From the NCBI RefSeq assembly GCF_034932105.1, contig NZ_JAYGIG010000122.1:10809-74808 (forward strand): DNA of 64,000 nucleotides. Reading direction: 5' to 3'. Each line of letters starts with the position of its first letter. Within the stretch, counting starts at the first letter, position 1. Of this stretch, positions 1 to 8,121 are shown piece after piece. Both the position numbers and the translations under genes were made by a program. The stretch comes from Leptothoe sp034932105. Lineage in GTDB: Bacteria > Cyanobacteriota > Cyanobacteriia > Phormidesmidales > Phormidesmidaceae. Under the pieces are notes generated by a model. The model was given only the letters and a program-made list of their open reading frames with translations, was not told where the DNA came from and searched no databases.

Positions 1-449
1 AAGGTGGTGGGAAAGTGGTCGATGCGATCCCCAGGAATTTCCACTTCCTTGAGCCATGCCAACGCTTCATGGCGAATATGGCCGTAGTGGCGATCGCCAA
101 TATCTAACAACCGTTCACCAATGTTTGCCCCGGCGGTGACGGTCATCCGCAGCCCATCCCGAGGATTCTGTTGGACAAAGCCCCATTCGGTTTTCATCAA
201 CCGACGACGGCGGGGCTCTGCTAGGGTGCGTAGGTCAATGCATCGATCCTCCCGATCCCGATAGGTAATCTCTCCCCCATCCAGGGGCACATGGCTTACC
301 AATCCATGGAGCAGGGTACTTTTACCCGATCCGGATTCACCGATGATGCCCAGCACCTGCCCCGGATACAGGTCAAAGGAAATGCGATCGCAAGCCCGCA
401 AATCCCCATAATATTTTGTTAACTGATGAACCGTTAATAATGGCTCCAT
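1..449 (-). CDS. phnK: PhnK, C-P lyase complex ABC-type ATPase (partial, C-terminus beyond the left edge)
   Basis: An open minus-strand frame starts at ATG 449-447 and runs off the left edge. Its N-terminus reads MEPLLTVHQLTKYYGDLRAC and contains a Walker A P-loop, GESGSGKST, followed by a Q-loop segment (WGFVQQNPRDGLRM). The QQNPRDGLRM stretch is typical of PhnK, the ATPase subunit that docks on the PhnGHIJ core of carbon-phosphorus lyase. It is the sixth gene of the minus-strand phn operon, 63 bp after phnJ. Signature and Walker B motifs lie outside the window. PhnL shares the fold, but the position directly after phnJ and the Q-loop favour PhnK. Confidence 0.88.
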   Translation of the reverse strand, partial: MEPLLTVHQLTKYYGDLRACDRISFDLYPGQVLGIIGESGSGKSTLLHGLVSHVPLDGGEITYRDREDRCIDLRTLAEPRRRRLMKTEWGFVQQNPRDGLRMTVTAGANIGERLLDIGDRHYGHIRHEALAWLKEVEIPGDRIDHFPTT

Positions 450-473
450 CCCATGTCACCTCCCTATTCACCT

Positions 474-559
474 AGCTTTTGTGTCATCCCCAACTGCGAT
501 TTTTGTCGCTGTTTACAGCTTTTGTATCGTCCCCGACTGCGATTTTTGTCGCTGTTCGC
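474..559. repeat. 43-bp imperfect tandem duplication at the 3' end of phnJ
   Basis: Two adjacent units (474-516 and 517-559) share agcttttgt, then ccccRactgcgatttttgtc. The right unit encodes the last residues of PhnJ (about QRQKSQSGTIQKL). The left unit lies between the phnJ stop codon (513-515) and phnK. The duplication therefore straddles the end of the gene and may have created the present C-terminal tail. Confidence 0.7.
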
Positions 560-1427
560 AATAGTCCGTATCCGAACAAATCCACAGGCGCCCCCCCTGA
601 TCGTCCATCACCACCTCGTCTAAATAGCTGTCGGTGGCCCCACAAAACCCACAGGCATGCTCCCAGTTCTCCACGGAAAAGGGATGATCCTCAAAATCCA
701 AACTCTTCACCTTGGTGTAGGGGGGAATCGCATAAATCCGTTTCTCCCGCCCTGCCCCAAACAGCTGAAGGGCTGGATTCATATGCATTTTAGGATTGTC
801 AAACCGGGGGATGGGACTGGGATTCATCAGGTGCCGATCGTTCACCATCACCGGATAGTCATAGGCCAAAGAGATCCGACCAAACCGGGTGATGTCCTCA
901 TAGAGCTTGACGTACATGGGGCCATACTCTTCTAGGGCATGCATTTTGTTGGCTTCGGTGAGGGAGGGTTCTATAAAATATAGTGGCTCCGGCATGGGCA
1001 CCTGATATACAAATATCTGGCCTTCCTGCAGCGGGGTTTCTGGAATCCGGTGACGGGTTTGGATGAGGGTGGCGGCTTCTGTTTTTTCCGTCGTATCCAC
1101 ACCACAAACCTTTTTGAAAAAGCGCCGAATATTGACAGCGTTGGTGGTATCGTCCGCCCCCTGGTCAATGACCTTGAGGACATCATCTTGGCCGATCACC
1201 GAGGCGGTAACCTGGATTCCCCCCGTCCCCCAACCGTAGGACATGGGCATTTCTCGGGAGCTAAAGGGAATCTGGTGGCCAGGAATCGCCACCGCTTTGA
1301 GGAGGGCACGGCGGATGGATCGCTTGGTTTGTTCATCTAGGTAGGCAAAATTAAACCCCGACTCAGGAGAACTTTCCGAGGAATTTGGTGGAGAAGAATT
1401 TGGAGCAGGGGACGTTTGGAGGGGCAT
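513..1427 (-). CDS. phnJ: PhnJ, alpha-D-ribose 1-methylphosphonate 5-phosphate C-P lyase
   Basis: PhnJ is the radical-SAM subunit that cleaves the C-P bond of 5-phosphoribosyl 1-alkylphosphonates inside the PhnGHIJ core. The 304-residue product has the family's central signature (SSREMPMSYGWGTGGIQVTAS, about residues 57-77). Near the C-terminus the cysteine cluster ACGFCGATD...WICSDTDYC supplies the Fe-S cluster ligands and the catalytic Cys region. Length fits the family (about 280-300), with an extra Pro/Ser-rich N-terminal 25 residues. It lies 133 bp downstream of phnI in the same operon. The last dozen residues overlap a tandem duplication and are probably not conserved. Confidence 0.96.
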   Translation of the reverse strand: MPLQTSPAPNSSPPNSSESSPESGFNFAYLDEQTKRSIRRALLKAVAIPGHQIPFSSREMPMSYGWGTGGIQVTASVIGQDDVLKVIDQGADDTTNAVNIRRFFKKVCGVDTTEKTEAATLIQTRHRIPETPLQEGQIFVYQVPMPEPLYFIEPSLTEANKMHALEEYGPMYVKLYEDITRFGRISLAYDYPVMVNDRHLMNPSPIPRFDNPKMHMNPALQLFGAGREKRIYAIPPYTKVKSLDFEDHPFSVENWEHACGFCGATDSYLDEVVMDDQGGRLWICSDTDYCEQRQKSQSGTIQKL

Positions 1428-1560
1428 GATGGCAATTGGTGAGGAGGGTTATGTAATGTTTTTAATGTCGCCAACAGGTAGTCGCAGGCGGTGTTAATTT
1501 CAACCGAGGGGGCTGCGGCACAAACCAGTTGGCACAAACCAGTTGACACAAACAAAATTT

Positions 1561-2889
1561 TCACGACATTCCCCCCCTGGCAACGTCATGGGCCAAGGCA
1601 TTAGGTGATTTATCTTGAAGACTTGACGGAGAGTGTTCTCGGTCCCCAGCAGATGCACCGTTTGTCCCCACCGTCTCCGCTGGAGAAGTCTGAATGCCGT
1701 GGGCTCGATCATAATCCTGACGCAGTTTGCGAATCAGGTTAAGCTCCGCCTGGAAGTCAATGTAGTGGGGCAACTTCAGGTGCTGGACAAACCCTTGAGC
1801 CTCAATGTTATCGGAGTGATACAGCACAAATTCTTCATCCTGGGCAGGGCCATCGACGGATTCTCCCAAATCCTTTGCTTGCAATGCCCGATCTACGAGG
1901 GCCATGGCCATGGCCTTGCGTTCGTTGTAGCCAAAGGTTAAGCCATAGCCCTTCGTGAATTGGGGCGGCATCTCTTTGCTACCCTTGAACTGGTTTACCA
2001 TCTGTACTTCCGTGACGGTGATGTCGGCGATGGAGATTTCAAATCCGAGCTCTTCTGGACAAATCACCATCTCCACATCCCCCATGCGGATCTCGCCAGC
2101 AAAGGGATGGTTCTTACCGTAACCCCGCTGGGTGGAGTAGGCCATGGACAACAAAAAGCCTTCGTCTCCTCGGGCTAGAGTCTGCAATCGGGCATCGCGT
2201 TCCGTAGGGGTTGTCAACGATTGGCGGGTAATGTCGAAGGGAGGTGTCGACGGCGAGGAAGAGGGGCGAGTCTCCCCAGGAAATGGTAAGGGAGCATTGG
2301 TCGGAATTGCTGTCGCCGACAGATCATGATCAGGGCGAGGCGCCTTTCCCGATACATCGTTGGGGGCAAGGTCAGAAGACACCGACATTAGCCCCTCCCG
2401 TTGCAGCAGTGCCATCACCCGAGGCACCCATTCGTTTGGGCTGCCCGCCTCATGGGAGGGGGCTTTAAACTGGTTGTTTTCCGCTGCCAGATTAAAGTCC
2501 AACAACCGATGAATATAGTCAAAGGTGGGGCCGAGCTTTTGACCACCAGGGGCTTCTTTGAAAACGGCAGAAATGCGTCGCTGTAGCTGAATTCGGCCAG
2601 TGTCCAATGGTTCGCTATAGTACAGCCGGGGTAGGGTGGTGCGATAGGCCCGCACTAAAAAAGCAGCCTCCACCAGATCTCCCCAGGATTGTTTAATGGC
2701 AAGGGCCGCCAGGTCCGGATCATAAAGGCTACCCTCCGCCATCACCCGATTCACCGCCAGCTGCATTTGTTGCTTAATCTGTTCTAGGGACAGTTCTGGC
2801 ACATTCAGATCTCCTCGCCGTTTCGCCTTTAATAGGGCTTCGGCGTTTTGAATGGCCTGTTCTCCACCTTTAACGGCTACATAGGGCAT
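1561..2889 (-). CDS. phnI: PhnI, C-P lyase core subunit
   Basis: PhnI acts with PhnG, PhnH and PhnL to displace adenine of ATP by phosphonate, giving ribose 1-alkylphosphonate 5-triphosphate. The start MPYVAVKGGEQAIQNAE and the core RLQTLARGDEGFLLSMAYSTQRGYGKNHPFAGEIR are diagnostic. At 442 residues it is longer than the Escherichia coli protein (about 354). A Ser/Pro/Thr-rich insert of roughly 50 residues lies near residues 180-230, between QREGLM and the FDITRQSLTTP segment, and there is a polar C-terminal tail. It follows the GNAT gene by 58 bp. Confidence 0.95.
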   Translation of the reverse strand: MPYVAVKGGEQAIQNAEALLKAKRRGDLNVPELSLEQIKQQMQLAVNRVMAEGSLYDPDLAALAIKQSWGDLVEAAFLVRAYRTTLPRLYYSEPLDTGRIQLQRRISAVFKEAPGGQKLGPTFDYIHRLLDFNLAAENNQFKAPSHEAGSPNEWVPRVMALLQREGLMSVSSDLAPNDVSGKAPRPDHDLSATAIPTNAPLPFPGETRPSSSPSTPPFDITRQSLTTPTERDARLQTLARGDEGFLLSMAYSTQRGYGKNHPFAGEIRMGDVEMVICPEELGFEISIADITVTEVQMVNQFKGSKEMPPQFTKGYGLTFGYNERKAMAMALVDRALQAKDLGESVDGPAQDEEFVLYHSDNIEAQGFVQHLKLPHYIDFQAELNLIRKLRQDYDRAHGIQTSPAETVGTNGASAGDREHSPSSLQDKSPNALAHDVARGGMS

Positions 2890-2947
2890 GGATGTTTATC
2901 TCTCTACTCTTGAGGAACGCAATAAAAATTCAACAATTCAAAAAAAA

Positions 2948-3445
2948 CTAAAACTCAACTCGATAGCTATAGCCGTGTTTCTCAAACCCCAAGGACTCGT
3001 AAAACCCATGGGCTGCTTTGCGGCGCAAATTTGTAGAGAGGGTGAGTTTGTAACAGCCTGCTGCGCGACAGGTTGCGATCGCAAATTCCATCATCCGCCG
3101 ACCAATTCCCTGCCCCTGGAGGTGAGGCGTCACCGCCACCCCTTCCACTACCCCTGCGGGACTGCAGTGGTGGACCAAGTTATCCACCATCAGCAACGAA
3201 AACGTGCCCACAATCACCCCAGCCCCCTCTATGGCTTGAGAAGAGTTCTGACCTATTCGATCCCCTAGGGCATCTACAGCTACCCATAGTTTGTAGTTAG
3301 GATAGAGCTGGATTGTTTGGAACCATTGCTCAGCCTCCTGCAACGCGGGAGCCGCACCTTGGTCCAATCCAGACTCTTCGTAGAGAGCCACCACGGCGGG
3401 AAGATCCGCTAGAGTACCGGGGCGAATGGTTAAGGCCATGACCAT
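2948..3445 (-). CDS. GNAT-family N-acetyltransferase in the phn operon
   Basis: A 165-residue GNAT protein. The acetyl-CoA-binding motif A is clear: VEGVAVTPHLQGQGIGRRMM (about residues 107-126), followed by the C-terminal GFYESLGFEKHGYSYR element. The start codon is 4 bp after the phnH stop, so it is co-translated in the C-P lyase operon. By context it may acetylate an aminoalkylphosphonate, as PhnO does in E. coli, or protect against a toxic phosphonate intermediate. It is longer than PhnO and sits between phnH and phnI rather than after phnN, so orthology to phnO is not established. Confidence 0.85.
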   Translation of the reverse strand: MVMALTIRPGTLADLPAVVALYEESGLDQGAAPALQEAEQWFQTIQLYPNYKLWVAVDALGDRIGQNSSQAIEGAGVIVGTFSLLMVDNLVHHCSPAGVVEGVAVTPHLQGQGIGRRMMEFAIATCRAAGCYKLTLSTNLRRKAAHGFYESLGFEKHGYSYRVEF

Positions 3446-3449
3446 TGTT

Positions 3450-4058
3450 CTATCCCATCCCAGCTAACGTTCGAGGTGGTGTCGAGACAATCTGGGCCGT
3501 ACGGGGCAGTCCCACCACTCGGTTCCCAGCAAAACACCAACAATCCAACCCGAGGGGATAGTCCAGGGAAATGTCCTGCCACTGTGACCAGAATGTATGG
3601 GAGAGGGGAAGACTCACCGATATCTCATCTAAAATGCCAGGCCCCCGCAGGGAAACCTCCTCTCCCCCCTCCAGGCTAGGCACCTGAATGAGTAAAGAGG
3701 TGGATGCCTCGGGATACTCTGATGTGCCGAGACTAAATGTCGCCAAATCAGGCGCCCTGGACACATCCCAAATCACCGCGAAGTCAGCAGCCTGGGGATC
3801 TTCGGTGAAGTAACACCCCGCATGGAAAACTAGCCAGTCCCTCACTTCTTCTGGAAACCCTGGCTGGAGCCATACGGTAGTCTCTAAATCCAGTAAGGTC
3901 AGGCACGCTGCCCCACATGCCCCATTCAACCCGTCCGGTGGGGTGACGTCAGCCGTTACCTGGGGAATGCCCGGTCGGCTCAAGCTATTCAACAACCCTC
4001 GAAAGGTTTTCTGGGCCGCCTGCACCGGATTTTCAAAACCCGCCAGTTGGGTCAACAT
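3450..4058 (-). CDS. phnH: PhnH, C-P lyase core subunit
   Basis: The 202-residue product begins MLTQLAGFENPVQAAQKTFRGLLNSLSRPG, the characteristic PhnH N-terminus (xxxGFxdPvxxaQxxFRxxlxaMsrPG). It ends with DISLDYPLGLDCWCFAG and a PRTAQI segment, both typical of the family. PhnH is part of the hetero-octameric PhnG2H2I2J2 core. It lies 4 bp after phnG and 4 bp before the GNAT gene, showing tight operon packing. Confidence 0.95.
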   Translation of the reverse strand: MLTQLAGFENPVQAAQKTFRGLLNSLSRPGIPQVTADVTPPDGLNGACGAACLTLLDLETTVWLQPGFPEEVRDWLVFHAGCYFTEDPQAADFAVIWDVSRAPDLATFSLGTSEYPEASTSLLIQVPSLEGGEEVSLRGPGILDEISVSLPLSHTFWSQWQDISLDYPLGLDCWCFAGNRVVGLPRTAQIVSTPPRTLAGMG

Positions 4059-4062
4059 TAGA

Positions 4063-4587
4063 CTAACTCTCCCCCCGCCGCATCGTAAAGAAATTCACCC
4101 GAGTCGCCTCCACTTCCGCCGCGTTTTGTTCCCGCCGCCGTTGGGCCAGGTCTTTCAATGGGCCAAGCACCTGGGTATGCACCCGATCATGCCAGCGGGC
4201 ATCCTGCAGCAGGGCATCACACACCGCCGCCAACTCCGCATGGCGCTGAGACCGCCCCGCCACGTAGCCAAATCCAGCTAAGGGCTTTTCATGCTCGGCC
4301 AGACCGTCTTGATTTCCTAACTGGATAACACAGCGAGTGATCGTCATCTCACCCAAATTAAACGGTTGGCCGGAGCCCTCCGCCCGTCCTCGCACCATGG
4401 CCAACCCAATTTCCGGAGAACGGAGAAATTGATACTTCGGCAGATCTCCCAGGGCCGCGACCTGCTCCTCTAAAACCGTGGGGACCGCCTTGGATAACAA
4501 CGCCATCCATTGCTGTCGAGCTGACTGATCGAGCACATTCGCCCCTTGTTCTGAACCAGATTTAAATTGGCCATTCATGATCGTCAC
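4063..4587 (-). CDS. phnG: PhnG, C-P lyase core subunit; first gene of the operon
   Basis: A 174-residue product with PhnG hallmarks: ARQQWMALLSKA near the N-terminus, PEIGLAMVRGRAEGSGQPFNLGEMTITRCVIQL in the middle, and GFGYVAGRSQRHAELAAVCDALLQD toward the end. It is the promoter-proximal gene of the minus-strand phnGH-GNAT-IJK operon. The palindromic site at 4645-4662 lies about 60 bp upstream of its ATG. No insertion or truncation is apparent. Confidence 0.95.
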   Translation of the reverse strand: MTIMNGQFKSGSEQGANVLDQSARQQWMALLSKAVPTVLEEQVAALGDLPKYQFLRSPEIGLAMVRGRAEGSGQPFNLGEMTITRCVIQLGNQDGLAEHEKPLAGFGYVAGRSQRHAELAAVCDALLQDARWHDRVHTQVLGPLKDLAQRRREQNAAEVEATRVNFFTMRRGES

Positions 4588-4644
4588 GATTAATTACCGA
4601 ATTCACCAGCCTTTAATCCTTCTTTAAGGAGATATTAACTTAAT

Positions 4645-4662
4645 ATAGATGTCTAGACAAAT
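4645..4662. promoter_or_regulatory. Predicted PhnF operator upstream of phnG
   Basis: The sequence ATAGATGTCTAGACAAAT is the exact reverse complement of the 18-mer at 5856-5873 upstream of phnC. The core TGTCTAGACA (4650-4659) is a perfect palindrome of the type bound by HutC/NagR-subfamily GntR regulators. On the minus strand it abuts an AT-rich TATATT element that could be the -10 of the phnG promoter. Binding by the adjacent PhnF is inferred. Confidence 0.72.
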
Positions 4663-4850
4663 TATGGAGTAGTTTCATGATAAAAACAACCCTATCTTTG
4701 TAAGCCGCTATACTTTCCCTAGAAGAATATGGAGTGGTGGTCTTGTGCACTATATATGGTGATAGGCCCGTGGTTTTGAGCTATCATCCCTCTCCCTCCC
4801 CCCAAGTTAACCACCAAACCCTTAGCATTTTTATAGGTTCCCCACGGCCC

Positions 4851-5582
4851 ATGTCCTCAGAGTCATCCGAATCGTTGCCTCTCTATCTACAAATTGCAGC
4901 TAAACTGCGACAGAATATCCAGGAAGCGGTGTTTCAAGTGGGGGATCAGCTCCCCACGGAGATGGAACTCAGCGCTCAGTTTGAGGTTAATCGCCACACC
5001 CTGCGACGGGCGATGGAGGTCTTGCGTCAAGAAGGGGTAGTCGGGGTGGAACGGGGGCGCGGCACCTTTGTCATGGCGGCCTCGATTGCAGTTCCCATCG
5101 GTAAACGCGTACGTTATAACGAAGCCCTCAAAGCCCAATCCATCACCCCCCGATGGAAGTTGTTGCGGGTGATGGAGCTAAAGGCAGACTCCAAGTTATC
5201 GAAACACCTAGAAATCGATCTGGGGGATTCGGTGGTGTTGTTTGAGCGGGTAAGTCTCACAGAGGATATTCCCATTAGTTTATCCAGCAGCTATTTTCCG
5301 GGTCACCGATTCCCTGAGCTGGCCAACCATTGCCAAACCTATCGCTCCGTCTCAGCCATGCTGTTCCAGGAATATGGCTGTGATCACATTCGCCGTAGTA
5401 CCCGTATCTCTGCCCGCAGTGCTCGCCCGAGGGATGCCCGTCTCTTGCGAATGCCCGCTACGGTCCCTATCTTGTTGTCGGAATCCATCAATGTTGATCA
5501 AACTGGAGCGGTGATCGAATACGGTGTGGCTCGGTTTCGAGGAGACCGCATGGAACTGGTGATGGACAATACTTCAGACTAG
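4851..5582 (+). CDS. phnF: PhnF, GntR/HutC-family phosphonate regulator
   Basis: A transcription factor with an N-terminal winged helix-turn-helix (LPLYLQIAAKLRQNI...VNRHTLRRAMEVLRQEGVV, about residues 9-65) and the GRGTFV turn. A C-terminal UTRA ligand-binding domain follows (about residues 90-240). I chose ATG 4851, giving 243 residues, because homologues begin about ten residues before the PLYLQI motif. A GTG start at 4734 would add 39 residues of uncharacteristic sequence. The gene is divergent from phnG and upstream of phnCDE, and identical palindromes in front of both units suggest it represses them. Confidence 0.9.
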   Translation: MSSESSESLPLYLQIAAKLRQNIQEAVFQVGDQLPTEMELSAQFEVNRHTLRRAMEVLRQEGVVGVERGRGTFVMAASIAVPIGKRVRYNEALKAQSITPRWKLLRVMELKADSKLSKHLEIDLGDSVVLFERVSLTEDIPISLSSSYFPGHRFPELANHCQTYRSVSAMLFQEYGCDHIRRSTRISARSARPRDARLLRMPATVPILLSESINVDQTGAVIEYGVARFRGDRMELVMDNTSD

Positions 5583-5855
5583 TTCAGCCCAGTTAAGTCG
5601 GGTTGCCGGATCAATTGGGTAGGTTGTCGTTGCAGAACGTAGACGTTGTCTTCCCGTAGAGTGACTCAATTGGGGCAGCTCAGTTAGGTTAAGACGGATC
5701 AATTCCACGGAAAAGCTTGTCCAACAGAAATTTCAACCAAATCGGAGACGTAAAAAGCGAGCTATTTTTTAACCTCCAGACAACAAAACTTTAATCTTCT
5801 GTGGGTCACCCCTTAAGCTTTCTCTAGAATTATAAGGTCACGTCCTGGGTCTTAG
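5583..5855. other. Intergenic region between phnF and the phnC operator
   Basis: About 270 bp without a convincing ORF. It is AT-rich in the second half (poly-T and poly-A tracts near 5763-5800). I looked for tandem 8-bp Pho-box-like repeats and found only isolated half-matches such as TTTAACCT near 5768, so no Pho box is called. Confidence 0.4.
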
Positions 5856-5873
5856 ATTTGTCTAGACATCTAT
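5856..5873. promoter_or_regulatory. Predicted PhnF operator upstream of phnC
   Basis: ATTTGTCTAGACATCTAT, with core palindrome TGTCTAGACA at 5859-5868, lies about 80 bp upstream of the chosen phnC start. The same 18 bp occur inverted upstream of phnG (4645-4662). The same AT-rich flank on the promoter-proximal side of both copies suggests one regulator coordinates both transcription units. Confidence 0.72.
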
Positions 5874-5952
5874 CCACTATGGATGGCTGGACATGCTCTC
5901 AGATGGTCCGGCTATCGCTAACGTTCCCGCAAGGGCAGGAGTTCTATCCTTA

Positions 5953-6780
5953 ATGGCAGAAACAGCATTGTTAGAGTCATCATTGACCCAACCCGCCGTT
6001 CAGGTAAATGGTCTTTTCAAAGCATTCAAGGGGCAACCCGCCCTGAAGAATGTGGAGATGACGATTCAGACGGGTGAAATGGTGGCTCTAGTGGGGGCTT
6101 CCGGGTCCGGAAAGTCCACGCTGTTGCGCAACCTCAATGGCTTGCAACAGGCCGATCAGGGGCGAGTGGAAATCTTCGGGAATGTCCTGCAGTCCGATGG
6201 TAAATTCCACTCTAAGGTGCGTTACCTGCGCAGTCAGATGGGGTTTATCTTCCAGCAGTTCAACCTGGTAAACCGCCTAACCGCCCTGGAAAATGTGCTG
6301 GTGGGAAATCTTTCCCGCATGTCTCCTTGGCGCTCCTTGATCCGCAACTTTAGTCAGGAGGAGAAGCTGAGGGCCTTAGCAGCTCTAGAGCGGGTGGGCA
6401 TTCTAGAGCAGGCCTATAAACGGGCTTCGGCGTTGTCTGGTGGGCAACAACAGCGAGTCGCCATCGCCCGCTGCTTGATGCAGGGGGCGAAGATTATCCT
6501 GGCGGACGAACCCATTGCCTCTTTAGACCCGGACTCTGCCCGCAAGGTAATGGAATTGCTCACCACATTGAACCAAGAACAGGGCATCACCATTGCCACT
6601 TCCCTCCACCAGGTGCAAGTGGTGCGGCGTTATTTTACCCGTTCCGTTGCCCTACGACAGGGGGAAGTTTGCTTCGATGGTCATACGGCGGACCTTGATG
6701 ACTCTCGCCTTGATCACATCTATGGTTCGGCCGCTGAAGAATTGGTCTTGAGGGGACATGCTGAGCTGTTTGCCAGCTAG
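5953..6780 (+). CDS. phnC: PhnC, phosphonate ABC transporter ATP-binding protein
   Basis: The ATPase of a phosphonate importer. Walker A is GASGSGKST, the Q-loop IFQQFNLVNRLTALENVLVG matches PhnC well, the signature is LSGGQQQRVAIAR, and Walker B is IILADEPIASLD. I chose ATG 5953 (276 residues) because AGGAG lies 11 nt upstream. An in-frame ATG at 5893 is possible but lies within about 20 bp of the operator core. It is followed by phnD (77 bp) and phnE. No signal peptide, as expected for a cytosolic ATPase. Confidence 0.93.
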   Translation: MAETALLESSLTQPAVQVNGLFKAFKGQPALKNVEMTIQTGEMVALVGASGSGKSTLLRNLNGLQQADQGRVEIFGNVLQSDGKFHSKVRYLRSQMGFIFQQFNLVNRLTALENVLVGNLSRMSPWRSLIRNFSQEEKLRALAALERVGILEQAYKRASALSGGQQQRVAIARCLMQGAKIILADEPIASLDPDSARKVMELLTTLNQEQGITIATSLHQVQVVRRYFTRSVALRQGEVCFDGHTADLDDSRLDHIYGSAAEELVLRGHAELFAS

Positions 6781-6857
6781 TTTTTCCCGAGGTCAATGGT
6801 TTCCCACACACAACCTCCCATACAGAAAACACAGGTAAAATCACGAGGAACGCGATT

Positions 6858-7940
6858 ATGTCGAACTTTTCCTGGCGTCGGTTATCTTCTTTGATGACAG
6901 TATCTGCCCTAACCCTTTCCACATTGGTCGCTTGCAGCGGCGTCCCCACCGCAGATACCGCAGCAGATACCGCCACAGACACCACTGCTGAAAGCGCTGA
7001 CGCTGATGCGACCACAGAAGGGGGTGTCTGCGCCCCCGAAATTACAGAAATTGAATTTGGTATTCTTTCTACGGAGTCCGCCGAAAACCTTAAGCCCCAA
7101 TGGGAACCCCTCTTGGCTGACATGACCGAGGCGGTGGGACGTCCTGTCAAGGGGTTCTACGCCACTGACTATGCCGCTGTCATCGAAGGCATGGGCGCTG
7201 GTAAAGTTCAGGTTGCTTGGTATGGCGGCAAGTCTTACGTTGAAGCCGCTGAGCGTTCTGACGCTGAAGCCTTTGCCCAGACCGTGGCGTTAGATGGTTC
7301 TAAGGGGTACTATGCTTATCTCATCACGAATAAGGAAAACCCCATTGTTGCTAACATTGATCTGGAAAAGGGGAACGGCGACAAGTACATTGTTGAAAAC
7401 GCGGGTAACCTGACTTTTGCCTTCAACGACCCCAACTCCACCTCTGGTTTCTTGGTGCCCACTTACTACGTATTTTCTCAGCAGGGTGTCAATGCGGACA
7501 AGATTTTTAAAGAGCTTGTTTTTGCTGGTAGCCATGAAGCTACTGCACTGGCGGTCGCTGAGAACCAGGTAGACGTTGCCACGAACAACAGCGAGAACCT
7601 AGCTAGCCTTAAGGAATCGGCTCCCGATGCCTTAGAGAAAATTCAAATCATCTGGACTTCCCCTGAGATTCCTAGCGATCCCATAGCCTATCGTAAGGAT
7701 TTGCCCGAGTGCTTGAAAACTTCCGTCAAGGATTTCTTCGTTGGCTATGACAACAAAGAGATTATGGAGGGCTTACAGTGGTCCGGTCTTGATCCGGCAA
7801 AGGATGAGGATTGGAATACCATCCGTGAGCTAGAAATTGCGAATAGTATGCTTGAAGTTCAAAACGACAAGAACCTCAGCGATGCTGATAAGCAGAAGCA
7901 GCTGGATGAGCTAAACAAGGCGCTAGAAGCGTTCAAGTAG
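6858..7940 (+). CDS. phnD: PhnD, phosphonate-binding periplasmic lipoprotein
   Basis: The substrate-binding component of the phosphonate importer. It has a lipoprotein signal peptide with lipobox LVAC (cleavage before Cys at about residue 26), an Asp/Thr/Ala-rich linker (about 30-55), then the PhnD domain beginning IEFGILSTESAENLKPQWEPLLADM. Family landmarks include VQVAWYGGKSYVEA, NDPNSTSGFLVPTYYVF and GSHEATALAVAENQVDVATNN. The C-terminus is a charged helix (NLSDADKQKQLDELNKALEAF). The 11-bp-stem hairpin just downstream probably raises phnD over phnE expression. Confidence 0.95.
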   Translation: MSNFSWRRLSSLMTVSALTLSTLVACSGVPTADTAADTATDTTAESADADATTEGGVCAPEITEIEFGILSTESAENLKPQWEPLLADMTEAVGRPVKGFYATDYAAVIEGMGAGKVQVAWYGGKSYVEAAERSDAEAFAQTVALDGSKGYYAYLITNKENPIVANIDLEKGNGDKYIVENAGNLTFAFNDPNSTSGFLVPTYYVFSQQGVNADKIFKELVFAGSHEATALAVAENQVDVATNNSENLASLKESAPDALEKIQIIWTSPEIPSDPIAYRKDLPECLKTSVKDFFVGYDNKEIMEGLQWSGLDPAKDEDWNTIRELEIANSMLEVQNDKNLSDADKQKQLDELNKALEAFK

Positions 7941-7970
7941 AAAGCTTCTGGCCATTTCACCTGCGATTTC

Positions 7971-8008
7971 AGGATATTGGCGACGATGGTGTTGCCAATA
8001 TCCTTTCT
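7971..8008 (+). terminator. Hairpin between phnD and phnE (attenuator or partial terminator)
   Basis: A perfect 11-bp stem (AGGATATTGGC / GCCAATATCCT) with a 12-nt loop is followed by TTTCTTGG. The U-tract is weak, so partial termination or 3' stabilisation of phnCD mRNA is more likely than a full stop. This arrangement is common after solute-binding-protein genes. Confidence 0.65.
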
Positions 8009-8121
8009 TGGTTTAGTGAATGGTGAATAGCTGGTCATTTTCTTCTCACTATTCACGATTGACCCTGTACCTCAAACAGCTACCCTAGCCACTTCCCTGT
8101 TTTTTCTTTTTCCCTTGTGCC

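Noticed and set aside
2948..3445. Naming the GNAT gene phnO
   Set aside because: Gene order and length differ from PhnO and no substrate-specific residue could be checked, so only the family is given.
3462..3480. attC-like GCTAACGTT near phnH
   Set aside because: The string also occurs near 5927 and 13350, but none has a paired second arm or GTTRRRY partner; here it lies in and just beside coding sequence, so it is chance.
5583..5855. Pho box for PhoB/SphR control of the phn genes
   Set aside because: Only isolated half-sites, no run of 8-bp direct repeats at regular spacing.
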